64,000 bases of DNA from Chrysoporthe austroafricana (Eukaryota > Ascomycota > Sordariomycetes > Diaporthales > Cryphonectriaceae): positions 682,001 through 746,000 of the forward strand of contig JYIP02000006.1 in assembly GCA_001051155.2 (NCBI GenBank), in the 5' to 3' direction. Below are positions 48,501 to 59,404 of this stretch, piece by piece (position 1 is the stretch's first letter; each line of letters begins with the position of its first letter). The notes under the pieces were generated by a model that searched no databases, was not told where the DNA came from, and saw only the letters and a list, made by a program, of their open reading frames with translations. The translations under genes were made by a program, and so were the position numbers.

Positions 48501-49353
48501 TATCGTTACCCGTTAATATATGCATTTAATATAATATATTTCTCGTTCTCTTTCGTAATTGCATATAAGGACCTTATAATTCTAATCGGCTATTATCCCA
48601 TTATAAGCGATCTTTTCTTTTTGAGATATTCTAAGCTTTTTTTGCTGCTTGCTTTGCTAGCTTTCGCGCTTAGTTTTGGCCGTATTGCTTTGCCTTTTCG
48701 GCTTTCTGCAATCGATACTATTCTTTAGCCTTATCTTGCATATAAATGGAATATATTATAATATAATATTGCTCTTATATCGTTTTTCTTTGAATATATT
48801 TTTACGAATAATTATCGGATAGTTCAATATAAGCATTATTATTCTTAATATACAAGACTTTTCTATATTTTTTTCGGGATTCTATAATAAGTTAGATTAA
48901 TTAGTTCTATTCCTTAATTGGAAACCAATTATATTTGACTTTCTCGTTAAAATATATCTGGCAGTTATAGTAAATATAGTATATTTAAGCAAATTTATAG
49001 TAATAAGAGTATAAATAATTAATTCTTTTATTTTCTTGAAATCTATATCTATTATTCTAAAACGGGATGCTTTGAAAGAATTCTTATAATATAAGCCCGT
49101 AAATAAAGTACTTAACTTTCGTATGCTTGAATATCTAGCTATTCTGCTTTAATCGTTCTTATTTTATATATTAAGTAATTATCTTTTCTATTTCCGTATT
49201 GAGTTTTTTTTCAGGCGTAAAGGTCAGTAAGTTATTTAATTGCTTATTTTGCAATACTGCTTTTTCGAATATAGCATTCGGCATAAGTATTTTCATTTCC
49301 TAAATGCCGAATTCCTTTCTTACTATTATATCCCATTATTATTTAAAGTAATA
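48500..49353 (-). pseudogene. gag: A6 gag, C-terminal part
   Basis: Matches A1 from the protease boundary to about 5575; the zinc knuckle and capsid are missing because A7 is inserted here. The remaining piece would lie right of the window. Confidence 0.72.
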
Positions 49354-49778
49354 TATTATAACCCGATATAGAACGGCCTGCTAGCGTATTAGAACGTATA
49401 ATAACCCTACCCAGAAACACTTATAAGGATTACGTAATCTAGGGTTAGGGGTTAAACCGATAGAATCGCTATCGGTCTAGATAGTCTTATATGGACCGAT
49501 AGTATTAATAGCAGTCTTATCGGTCCAATATTAAAAAGCCAGATATATAAGAACGGGATATTTACCAAGTAGATTATTATAGCTTTTCAGTTGTAAATCT
49601 AAGTATTATTTGGACCTTACTTATATTTCAATAATAGTTATATTGGCTTATAAATATTATAAACTATTAGTTTTGGAATACGTTTTCCGATATTTAAAGT
49701 AGTATTTAGTACTATCTTTGCTAGCATAAACCTTTTAATATTACAGTTTATCCTAGGATTATTATAGCATTTATAATA
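49354..49778 (+). repeat. A7 5' LTR, 425 bp
   Basis: Reverse orientation to the other A LTRs: TATTATAACCCG to GCATTTATAATA. The core has TATCGGTC/GACCGATAG words like A6 and A3, so these three form one LTR subfamily. ATTACGTAATCTAGGGTTAGGGG at 49430-49452 is the inverted conserved block. Confidence 0.9.
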
Positions 49779-49809
49779 TTTTTACGATTCTTATTCAAGA
49801 ACGGTTTAG

Positions 49810-51940
49810 TATATACCTTTTAAGCAATACCGGAAATACGATAGCGCTTTAAATCCCGTCCTCTTCTAACAACTAAGCTTTATAGGAAAAAGCCCTAACT
49901 ACTCTTATTAATAAATAGCTTTAGTAATAAAACGTAGCTTTATATTAATAACTTGAAAAAGTTAAAAACGAAATTATTTGTTTCAATGCCTTTTAGCAGG
50001 CTAAGACTTTCAAGCTTAATAAATCTGGACTTTACAAAAGTATTCAAAAGGATTTTTAGGCTTTCCTAACCCAATTTAAGGCCTATTTCAAATATTATAA
50101 TATTCAATTCAGGATTACTTACGATAAGATCGATTTCGCAGGAAGTCGTTTTGAAAGAACGGCTTTTCAGTAATAAAAGCTAACTTTTCGCAATTATTTG
50201 AATAACGGCAAAGAATTCCGTTCCGAAAATACCAAGTGCATTTTTCAACGCTATGCTAATTTCGAATTAGCTCTTACAAAAACTTTCGGAAACCCGAACG
50301 AACGATATACTGTAATACGATAGCTTAAAGCATTACGATAAACCGGTTCGGCCGCAAATTATACAGCCAAATTCCGATAAATCGTCGCCTATTTAATCTA
50401 TAAAGATAAGCTTCTTATAAATGCTTATTATGCAAGACTTAAGAAAAAAGTTAAGGACGAATTCTATAAGGAAAACTGACTTGAGAAATTTAGTAAATTT
50501 ATTAATAAAGCGGTCTGTATTAATAACCGACTTTACGAGCAGCGCTAGCAGCAATAGAAGAATTATAATAGCGTTCCGAAATACTAATCTAATTCAAGAA
50601 AGCACAAGTTTTAATAAAAAACCCGGAATAATATAGCCTATTCAAATACGATATACGTTAAACTTATAAAACTAAATACCTTTATACGGGAATAGCGCAA
50701 AAGGGTTATTTGTTATAATTATAGCAAAAAAGGCTATATTATACGTAATTGCTATTAGAAAAAGAAAAAGCGAGATTAGAAACTAGTTCTAGAAAAATAA
50801 GTTAATATCGCTTAACAATAAGAACTTAATTAACTAAGCAATAATATCCTACCGGAATAAGCAATAAACTCTAATTATAGCAGTATAAGCTGGATAGCTT
50901 GCTATTAAGATTATTGCTTACTGTATTTTTCGGCAAAAGAAAATTTAAGATAATTCTTATACAAATTTAAAGGATAAAAGCAATTCGCTATAAGAAGAAA
51001 AAGCTTTATTTACGATACGGCTATAAATAATAGCAATTCCGATTGCTTAAATAACCTTTTCGATATTAGAAAAAGAGATTTGGGAAAGTTTCCCTTGGAT
51101 TATTATTTCGAGCGATAATAAAATGCAATAGTAAAAAAAGAATTCGGTATTCAAAAAGGGAGAATACTTATACTTAGCACTATATTTGGAAAGACAATTT
51201 TCCAAGATAAGCAGCCAGATAACTTATTAACCCTTACGCAAAAAGAACAGCCCGATATAGAAATAGGAAAAACGGTTTCCTAATAAGAAAAACAAAAACA
51301 ATTAAGATAAAATAGCTAGATAATTAAGCATACGAAAGTCGAATATTTAATTTATAGGCTTATATTATAAGAACTTTTCCAAAATATCCCGTTTTAGAAT
51401 AGCGGATATAGATTTCAGGAAAATAAAAAGATTAATTACTTATATCTTTATTATTACGAACTTGCTTAAATATGCTATATTTACTATAATTACTAGATAT
51501 ATTTTAATGAGAAAGTTAAATATAATTAATTCCTAATTAGAAAATAAGATTAATTGATTTAACTTATTATGGAATTCCGAAAAAAGTATAGAAAAATCTT
51601 GCATATCGAAAATAATAATACTTATATCGGATTACCCGACAATTATCTATAAAAATGCGTTTAAAGAAAAACGATATAAGAGCAATGCTATATTATAATA
51701 TGCTTTATCTATATATAAAATAAGGCTAAAGAATAGCATTAAATACAGAAAGCTGAAAAAGCAAGATAATATAACCAAAACTAAATACGAAAATTAGCAA
51801 GGCAAGCAGCAAGAAAAGCTTAGAATATCCTAAAAAGGAAGGATTGCTTATAACGGGATAATAGCCGATTAGAATTACGAAGTCTTTATGCGCAATTACG
51901 AAAGAAAACGAGAAATATATTATATTAAACGCATATATTA
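49810..51940 (+). pseudogene. gag: A7 gag, decayed
   Basis: Plus strand. The capsid starts around FQAFLTQFKAYFKYY (about 50060) and FAGSRFERTAFQ; next come YYARLKKKVKDEFYKEN and KFINKAVCINNRLYEQR (about 50425-50555). The zinc knuckle at about 50715-50755 reads CYNYSKKGYIIRNC, with the second Cys and the His both turned to Tyr. TAA/TAG stops stand for Gln and Trp. The open frame 50421-50636 lies in a wrong frame. Confidence 0.8.
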
Positions 51941-52247
51941 ACGGGTAGCAATACGGCGCATTTTTGGATAGCAACGCATAAGGAAATTTTATCTTACCAG
52001 AAGTTATTAATAAAGAACAAATTCTTTGGACGCAAAAGCAAGATCTTTATAGATTCAATATTATAAAAAGGAAAGCGGTTGTATATAACTTTAATATAAT
52101 CGATATAGAAATTAATTTCTTACTTATTTCGATCCAAAACCTTATAACAAAAATTACTTTCAATATTACAAATACGGTATAATACGAGTTAGTCTTAAGA
52201 ATATTTTGGCTTAAAAAGTATAATTTTCGAATCGATTGGACTATTAG
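51940..52247 (+). pseudogene. A7 protease N-terminal part
   Basis: Plus strand. The active site near 51960-51980 reads F-L-D-S-N-A-stop-G-N-F, against D-S-G-A-Q-G-N-F expected; it is the best-kept family-A protease site here. The gene is cut by A8 and continues at 59405. Minus-strand open frames 51726-51974 and 52047-52292 are shadows. Confidence 0.72.
52243..52247. repeat. A8 target-site duplication, left copy (ATTAG)
   Basis: ATTAG directly before the A8 left LTR; repeated at 59405-59409 after the right LTR. Removing A8 plus one copy restores A7. Confidence 0.92.
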
Positions 52248-52660
52248 TGTTATAAACGCTGCAGTAGATCCTAAGACATATTGTAGAGTCAAGGGGTTTA
52301 TGCTAACAAGAGCGGTATTAAGTACGGGTCTTGAGCTTCAAGACGGGTTCATTTATATATCGCAATATTCATAAGCCAATGCGGCTATTAATAGTAGGGT
52401 CCAATTGATACTTAGATTGATAATTGAAGAACTATCTATCTATCCGGCTAGTAATTCTCCTAGCCTTATATATCTAGTCCCTTAATCCCTGGCTTATAGT
52501 TGCTTACTGGAACTTGCTGCTGCTTACCGAATCCCGGTAAGCTAAGCTAAGCCCTAATAACCCTAACCTTAAGTTACGTAATCTTTGCGGGGTATGCCTT
52601 CCCATTGTCTGGCCTGGGTTCTGTTTGGGGTTTTTTTCGTTTGCATATTAATTCATAATA
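52248..52660 (-). repeat. A8 3' LTR, 413 bp
   Basis: TGTTATAAACGC to ATTCATAATA. Core at 52490-52550 with GCTTACTGG, GCTGCTGCTTACCG and GGTAAGCTAAGC words. Conserved block AACCCTAACCTTAAGTTACGTAA from 52559. Inside it, 52661-52674 reads AGAAAGGGGATAA on the minus strand, the clearest polypurine tract of family A. Confidence 0.94.
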
Positions 52661-52689
52661 TTATCCCCTTTCTATCGGGTATTATCCCC

Positions 52690-53398
52690 AATATTATTCC
52701 GTAAGTACCCCTGTACGGTAATCTTTTCTTTACGCTTTCCTAATTAAGATATCTTATAGAGTTATCAAATCTCGTAATCCCGTATCTACTTTTTTTTCTA
52801 AAAGCCTTGCCCGTCTTGAACGATTTTCATTTATCGAATCCCGGGAATACGAAATTATGCTTTATTCTTTTTGTCTTGAAAAGGGCTTGTCGTATTATAT
52901 AGTGGACGGGGTCAAGAGTTATTCCAATTGTACGAAAAGGGGGCATTCTTGCAATGCTGGACGGGTTCCGTTATCGTTTTGTAAGTTTCCTTCTAACCTG
53001 TTTCCCTTATTCTCTTTCCTGATCCTGCTATAGTATTACGAATTACCGATAAATTGTCCCGGATCGATAGTCGTAAGGTTAAGGAAAAAGGGCAGCTTCT
53101 AGAGCTCTAGTCTCGTATGACCGAATCCTTGGCTCGTCTTGCGCGGCTAAAGAAATAATGCCGCTTCTTTCAAGAAAAGGGGATAAAGTTAGTAAACCAA
53201 AGTCTGGAAGAGGAAGAGCGTAGCTGTATGGCTGTCGAGGTGCAGGCAGTAGTTTCTGAAAAGTCTGCGGCTGCTATTGCCGATCCTTCTTTTAGTAGTT
53301 TTAATTGGAATTCCGTAAGTATCGGTAATTCTGTAATGGACTGGTCTGGTTTTTTGGGTAAGGCTAGTTCCTATCCTGAATCCGAGCAGTTTTCTTAA
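52690..53398 (+). pseudogene. A8 antisense accessory gene: divergent Zn2Cys6-like
   Basis: Third copy, on the strand opposite pol and the most divergent. The cluster region (about 52860-52960) reads SFCLEKGLSYYIVDGVKSYS, then NCTKRGHSC, i.e. Y-x2-C, Tyr-Tyr, then Y-x2-C-x6-C; Tyr again stand for Cys. After a frame change at about 52990-53010 the coiled coil follows: RITDKLSRIDSRKVKEKG, LARLARLKK, FFQEKGIKLVNQSLEEEERS. The C-terminus has FNWNSVSIGNSVMDW and ends at the TAA at 53396-53398. Only a few RIP stops are present. The frame change may be an indel or an unrecognised intron. The coiled coil keeps the family's QK-x-LxxKG spacing, though the sequence differs strongly from A1 and A9. Confidence 0.65.
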
Positions 53399-53419
53399 GT
53401 GATTCGAGTAGGTAAAGCT

Positions 53420-56400
53420 TTTATAAGCTTATTCCTTTTCGTTATTATTTGCTCAAGTAGTCCGCTAATATTCGGGATGTATTCTATAAGTTGGATTTGA
53501 GTTCTTATAAATTCTTACTTGCCGGGTAGCCTTTCTATTTAACGAAATATTCGGGGTTATAATCTGGTCTGCAATATTTGAAAATTCGTTCGATTTTGTA
53601 TTCTAGCTTATTATTTTCGACTTGGATACTTTTATCTGTTTTGGTTAATTTTGGTATTAGTTCGAGAAACGAGATATAGAATACCGGATAGATTCTTATT
53701 CTATAGGGTAATGCAAGTTCAAAATTGATATTTGAGATTTTCCTTAAGATTCTGAATAATTCCAATTTCTTATAATCCAGTAAATAAGAAGGTCTTATTA
53801 TTTTAATATAATCTTTCTGTCAAATAAAATAGACTTTATCTTTTTCCTATAGGATTAATCCTTTAATCCTTTTGGAATTAGCATATCTTGTTATTCTTTC
53901 TTGCACGAACCTTAATTCCTTCTAGAATTCTTTTTAAACCTTCTTGATTTTTCTGATTTGTCTATTTGCAGTTTTTGCATTTGCTCTTAGTATTTTATCG
54001 TAATAGGCTATCGGGTTATAGCTATAAAATGCATAGAATAATAACTTTTTCGTTATGCTTATATTTGCATTATTATATGCAAATTGCGCTAGGGGTAAGA
54101 AATCGACTTAATTATCCTATTCGTAATTTATATAATATTATAAATATTGCTTAATAATCTAATTAGTTCTTTCTGTTTGTCTGTCTATTTGTAAGTGGAA
54201 TGCTATAGATATTTTCTATTATATTCCGAATAGCTTTGTAAATAAAGTCCAGAAATTTGATACGAACTTTCTATTTCTATCGGAAATGATTTCTTTAAAC
54301 ATGCCGTAATTGGCTATAACCGTTCGGAAAAACGTATATGCGAATTCTTCCGTTATACTGCTTTCTTTATATAATAAGAAATAAGCATATTTGCTTAATC
54401 TGCAAACCATTACTAGAATGCTATTATACTATACTCTAGTTAAGAGTTCTCGTAAGAAAAGTAATTTTGTAATGAAATCTTAGCTAATGAATTGCTAAAC
54501 CGCTTCCGGAATCGGGAATAGTTGGAACAAGCTATAGGGCTTATAGTATTCAATCTTGTTTTTCTTGCAGCTATTGCATTCTCGTAAGATTCTTTCGATT
54601 TTTCGTCTGAATCTTAGCAAATTCCAGTATCTCTTAATTCTTTCGTAAGTAGCTCTGATTCCTTAGTAACTATATGCTAGTGCATTATGCATAATCCTGA
54701 TATATTCGTCCTATTCTTTAGGGGTTATATTTTCAGGATTTCTTTCCCGATTCTCGATTCTGATAATCGTATTAAGTTCTCTTGCTTCGTTTACTAAGCT
54801 GCTGTCTTTATTTTGCCTGAAGATATTTTGCAGTTTTTTGGGTTCCGTATTTTGGTAATCTGATTGTTTGCTAAAAGCATTCGCTTTGCCGTTTTCTAAT
54901 CCCTTGCAATATACGATTTTTAAGTCAAATTATAAGAGGAATTCTGCTTATTTGATTTATTATTTATTCAAGATTTTTATTATTATAAACGTTATTAGGT
55001 TTTTATAGTTTAAATATACTATTATCTAATATTTTATTCCGATTAGATAATGCTGCTATTCCTTAAATGCTTTGATAATTGCTATTAATTCTTTATCCGG
55101 GATGCTATAATTGAATTCTGGGCCGTTCAGCTTTTTTGAGAAGTTGTTTATAATCCTGAAACGTCTTTAGTTATCTCGCTAGCCTAATTGTCCGTTAAAT
55201 ATATAATCTGATATATCGGTTTCAATTTCAAATAGTTTATTTGGGTTTGCTTTGCAGAGTATGGGTTCTGATATAATTCGTTTTTTGATTTTATCGAATG
55301 CTTCTTATGCTTCCTTAATCTATTCGAATTTATAGTCTTTTTTCGTAAAGTCCGTAAATAAGCATACGATCTTATTATAATCCCGAATAAATTGCTAGTA
55401 GAAATTGGCATAGCCGAGGAATGCTCTAATTTCTTTAATCTTTCCTAGTATAAGCTATTCTTCTATTACTCGAACCTTATTTTTTTGTATGCTAATTTAT
55501 CCTGATTCGATAGTATAGCTTAAATAGTCGACTTTCTGCTAATAAAACTGGCATTTACTTAGTTTTATAAGAAACTTATTATTTTATAGCATTTGAAATA
55601 CTTATCGTACGTACTGTTTATATAATGCGAAATCCTTGGAATAGATAAAGATATTATTAAGGTAGATAATAACGATAATATTCAGGTATTCGCGAAAAAT
55701 ATCGTTAATTATTTCTTAGAAGGATGCAAATGCATTAGTCAATCCAAAAGGCAAGATTATATATTCGAAATGTTTATAGCAAGTCCTGAATGCTATTTTC
55801 CAAATATCGTTTTCTTTAATCCGGATATAATAATACCTTTCTTTGAGATTTAGTATAATAAACCATTTTGTTCCTGTCAAACGATCTCGCATTTCTCTTA
55901 TTAATAGTAAGGGATAGCGGTTTTTGATTGTAATATTGTTAAGTTGCCGATAGTCTATATAAAGTCGTAGTTTGCCGTTTTTCTTTGGAACGAATAGGAT
56001 TGGGTATCTTGCTAGTAATCGTAATTTCCGTATATAGCCTTTCTTAAGGTTTTTGTCGATATACTCTTTGAGTATTTTGAGTTTTGCTTGATTAAGCTTA
56101 TAAATAAGGTAGTTTTGCAGCTTTATCTTTTCTTTCAGTAGGATCTTATAATCGAAAGGGCTATATTCGGGTAAGCTGTTATCGAATTTTCTTTGCTATA
56201 GCTTCTTGAATTCGTAATATTCCTGTAATACATTTTTGAAATCTGGTAATGGGCTTTTTTCGTTTTCTGCGATCTGTAGGAATATAAAGTATCGCTATGC
56301 ATATCTTATTTCGTTAGCTTCTTATTTTTGGGGTTTTTTCGTTTCTAGTAGTCTCGGGTATTTATCAAGTGCCGAGCCGAATTGCCTTCTGGCATATTCG

Positions 56401-57000
56401 TGCTATAGGAGCTGTATTTCTTTGTAGTTCTATAATCCATATTCTCTCGTATTATTCCGTATTTAACTAAACTTTTATTGGTCGATAGTTACTTATAGTC
56501 TTAGTCCGTCCTTAATTTTTGTCTGGAAGTTTAAAGTATCCGTAATTTTTCTCTATATCGTAACTTGCTTTCCTGTCTTAAGGGTATTTATAAGCTTATT
56601 TGAGCGTATTTCGTTTATATTATCCTTAATAATTAAGTCTTTTCCTTTACTAATAATTGCAACCTTTTTAGTAAGTACGGCTTGTTCTTATAAAATTTAG
56701 CTAATAGTCCAATCGATTCGAGGATTGTATTTTTTAAGCCAAAGTATTCTTAAAATCAATTCATATTATGCCGTATTTGTAATATCAAAAGTAATATTTG
56801 TCGTAAGGCTTTGGATTAAGATAAGTAAATAATCAGTTTCTATATCGATTATTTCTAGGTTATACGTAACCGATTTTCCTTTTATAATATTAAGTTTGTA
56901 AGAATCTTTCTTTTGCATTTAAGGAATTCGTTCCTTATTAACGATTTCTAGCAAGATAAAATTTCCTTATACGCTATTATCCAGTAATACGCTATATCGT
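53420..57000 (-). pseudogene. pol: A8 pol: PR-RT-RNase H-integrase-chromodomain, decayed
   Basis: Minus strand, collinear with A1. Chromodomain/linker at 53535-53765 (FELALPYRIRIYPVFYISFL, YKIERIFKYC). Integrase core at 54219-54410 (MVCRLSKYAYFLLYKESSI, EIISDRNRKFVSNFW). RNase H spans about 54800-55250. The RT box at 55650-55664 reads YLNNI, as in A1. The protease active site is near 56970-56990. Stops are fewer than in A6 but still many. Confidence 0.87.
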
Positions 57001-59130
57001 TATCTTTTAATATATATATCCAGAATAATATATTCTTCGTTCTTTCTGGTAATAGCATATAAGAACTTCTTAGTCCTAATCGGCTATTATCCTATTACAG
57101 GCGATCTTTCTCTTTTGGGGTATTTCGGGCATTTCTTGCTGCTTGTTATGCTAGCTTCTTTGCTTGGGCATAGCTTTGCTACCGATTCTTTTCGATTTTC
57201 TGCAGCTTATGCTAGTTTTTGGCCTTATCCTATATATGTATGGAGCATGCTATTATATAGCATTATCTTTACGTAATCTTTCTATCGATGCATGCTCGAA
57301 AGCAATTATTCGGTAGCCCAATATATACGTTATTGTTTTCGATATGCAAGACCTTTCTGTATTTTCCTCTTTCTTCCGTAACAGGATAGATTAATTAGTC
57401 CTATTTCCTGAATAAGAACTAATCGTATTTGATTTTCTCGCTAAAATATATCTGGCAGTTATAATAAATATAGCTAATTTAGGCAAGTTTATAATAACGA
57501 GAATATAAATAACTAATCCTTCCGTCTTTTTGGGGTAAGTATCCGCTATTCTGAAATAGTATGCTTTGAAAGAATTCTTTTGTTATAAGCTTATAAATAA
57601 TATGCTTAATTTCTGTATATTTGGATATCCATTTGCTGCAATTTTGGCAGTTCTTTTGCTAGTAGTAAGCTGTTTTTTCTGATAATTCTTTATCGGGAAT
57701 TAGAATTGGTAGGTTATCCGGCTGCTTATCGGGATATATTGATTCTTCGATAATATTGCTGGGTATCGGTAATCCTGATTGCATAATGCCGATTTCTTTT
57801 TCTATTATGCTGCTTTATTATTATTCCAGATAGTAGTTCAAAGGGTATTTCTTTAAATCTTCTTCGCTTTGCGAAAGCCTTTCGCTAGAGCAATCGGAAT
57901 TGCTATCCTGGATAATAGTATTGTAAAATAGGCTTTTCCTGCTTATAGCGAATTATCGTTTTCTTTAAGGCTTGCATAGGAACTATCTTGAACTTTCCTT
58001 TTCTAAGAAATGCAGTATGCAATAATCGTAATAGCAAGCTGTTTAGCTAAGATTGCTATAATTAAGGTCCATTGCTTATTTCAATAAAATGTTTTTATTT
58101 AGCTAATTAGATTCCTACTGCTAAGCGATATTAAGCTATTTCTTTAGGACTAGCTTTTATTCTTGCTTTTTTCGTTCCTATTGGCAATTGCGGGCGATAT
58201 AACCTTTTTTACCGCAATTATAATAAATAACCCCTTTTCGTTATTTACGTATAAAGGTATTTAGTTTTATAGGCTTAGCATATATAATGCCCGAATAAGC
58301 TGTACTATTCTTGCCTTTATATTAGAACTTGCGCTTTCCAGTATTTGGCTAATATTGCGGAATAGTACCGTAATTCTTCTGCCATTATTATCGTTATTTA
58401 TATAGTCTATTATCGATTCGGATTGCTTTATTAATAAATTCGTTAAGTTCTTCAAATCGGTTTTCCTTATAGAATTTATCTTTAACTTTTTCTTTAAGTC
58501 TTGCATAATAAGTATCTATAAGAAGTTCGTTTTCGTAATCTAAATAGATTACGATTTGCCGGAACCTGGCCGTATAGTCCGAAACCGAACCGGTTTATCG
58601 AAATGCTTCTAATTGCCGTATTGCAGTATATCGTTTATCCGGATCTCTAAAGGTTTTGACAAAAGCCGATTCGAAATTGGCATAGCATTAGAAGATGCGT
58701 TTAGTATCTTCCGAGCGAAATTCTTTACTATTATCCAAATAATCGCGAAAAGTTAGCTTTTACTATTAGAAAGCCGTTCTTTTAAAGCGATTTCCTGCGA
58801 AATCGATTTTGTCGTAAGTAATCCTGAACTGGGATCTATAATGCTTGAAATAAGCCTTGAGTTATATTAAGAAAGCCTGAAAGTCTTTTCGAATGCTTTT
58901 ATAAGGGCCGGGTTTATCGAGCTTGAAAGCTTTTGCCTATTAAAAAGCGTTAAAGCGGATAATCTCATTTTTGACTTTTTCAAATTATTAATATAAAGCT
59001 ATATTCTATTGCTGGAATTGCTTATTAGTAAAGATAGTTAGTACCTTTTCCTGAAAGGCCTGGTTGCTGGATAAAAATGGGGTTTAGGGCGCTATTATAT
59101 TTTAGGTATTGCTTAAGGGGTATATACTGG
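57000..59130 (-). pseudogene. gag: A8 gag, decayed
   Basis: Minus strand, collinear with A1 gag. The zinc knuckle region is near 58195-58235; the capsid C-terminal segment is at about 58370-58510. RIP-type stops present. The minus-strand open frame 58267-58506 is in a wrong frame. Confidence 0.8.
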
Positions 59131-59157
59131 ACCGATCTCGAATAAGAGTTGTCAAAA

Positions 59158-59404
59158 TGTTATAAACGCTGCAATAGATCTTAAAACGTACTATAAAGTT
59201 AAAGGGTTTATGCTAATAAGAGCAGTATCAAATACGGGTCTTGAGCTTTAGGACGGGTTCATTTATATTACCGAGTCCCGGTAAGCTAGGCTAAGCCCTA
59301 ATAACCCTAACCCTAGGTTACGTAATCTTTGCGGGGTATGCCTCCCCATTATCTGGCCTGGGTTCTATTTGGGGTTTCCTTCGTTTGCACGTTGGTTTAT
59401 AACA
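59158..59404 (-). repeat. A8 5' LTR, internally deleted to 247 bp
   Basis: TGTTATAAACGC to GGTTTATAACA. Against the left LTR it lacks 166 bp equivalent to about 52359-52524, between TTCATTTATAT and TACCGAGTCCCGG. The missing part holds the minus-strand TATA-like element and most of the core, so the gag-pol promoter of this copy is gone. The block AACCCTAACCCTAGGTTACGTAA (59303-59325) is retained. Confidence 0.92.

Larger units (their letters stand above)
33132..49353 (-). mobile_element. A6: family-A element split by B6 and cut by A7
   Basis: Minus-strand element: 3' LTR at the left (33132-33578), antisense gene, chromodomain, integrase, RNase H and part of RT up to 36457. After the 10.7 kb B6 insertion it continues with RT, protease and gag (47114-49353). 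A7 interrupts its gag, so the 5' end and 5' LTR are outside the window. It is inserted in B5. RIP is heavier than in A1 and A8. Confidence 0.9.
52248..59404 (-). mobile_element. A8: full-length family-A element, 7,157 bp
   Basis: Minus-strand element bounded by TGTTATAAAC and TTTATAACA ends and the ATTAG duplication. 3' LTR at left, antisense gene, pol, gag, and a shortened 5' LTR at right. The left end and the antisense gene are unusually GC-rich for this window and keep many CAG and TGG codons, so this is the least RIP-mutated part of the region. The 5' LTR has lost 166 bp including its core. Confidence 0.93.

Noticed and set aside
59296..59326. Telomere repeats (CCCTAACCCTAA)
   Set aside because: Only two units, always at the same place inside family-A LTRs, so part of the LTR and not a telomere or interstitial telomere tract.
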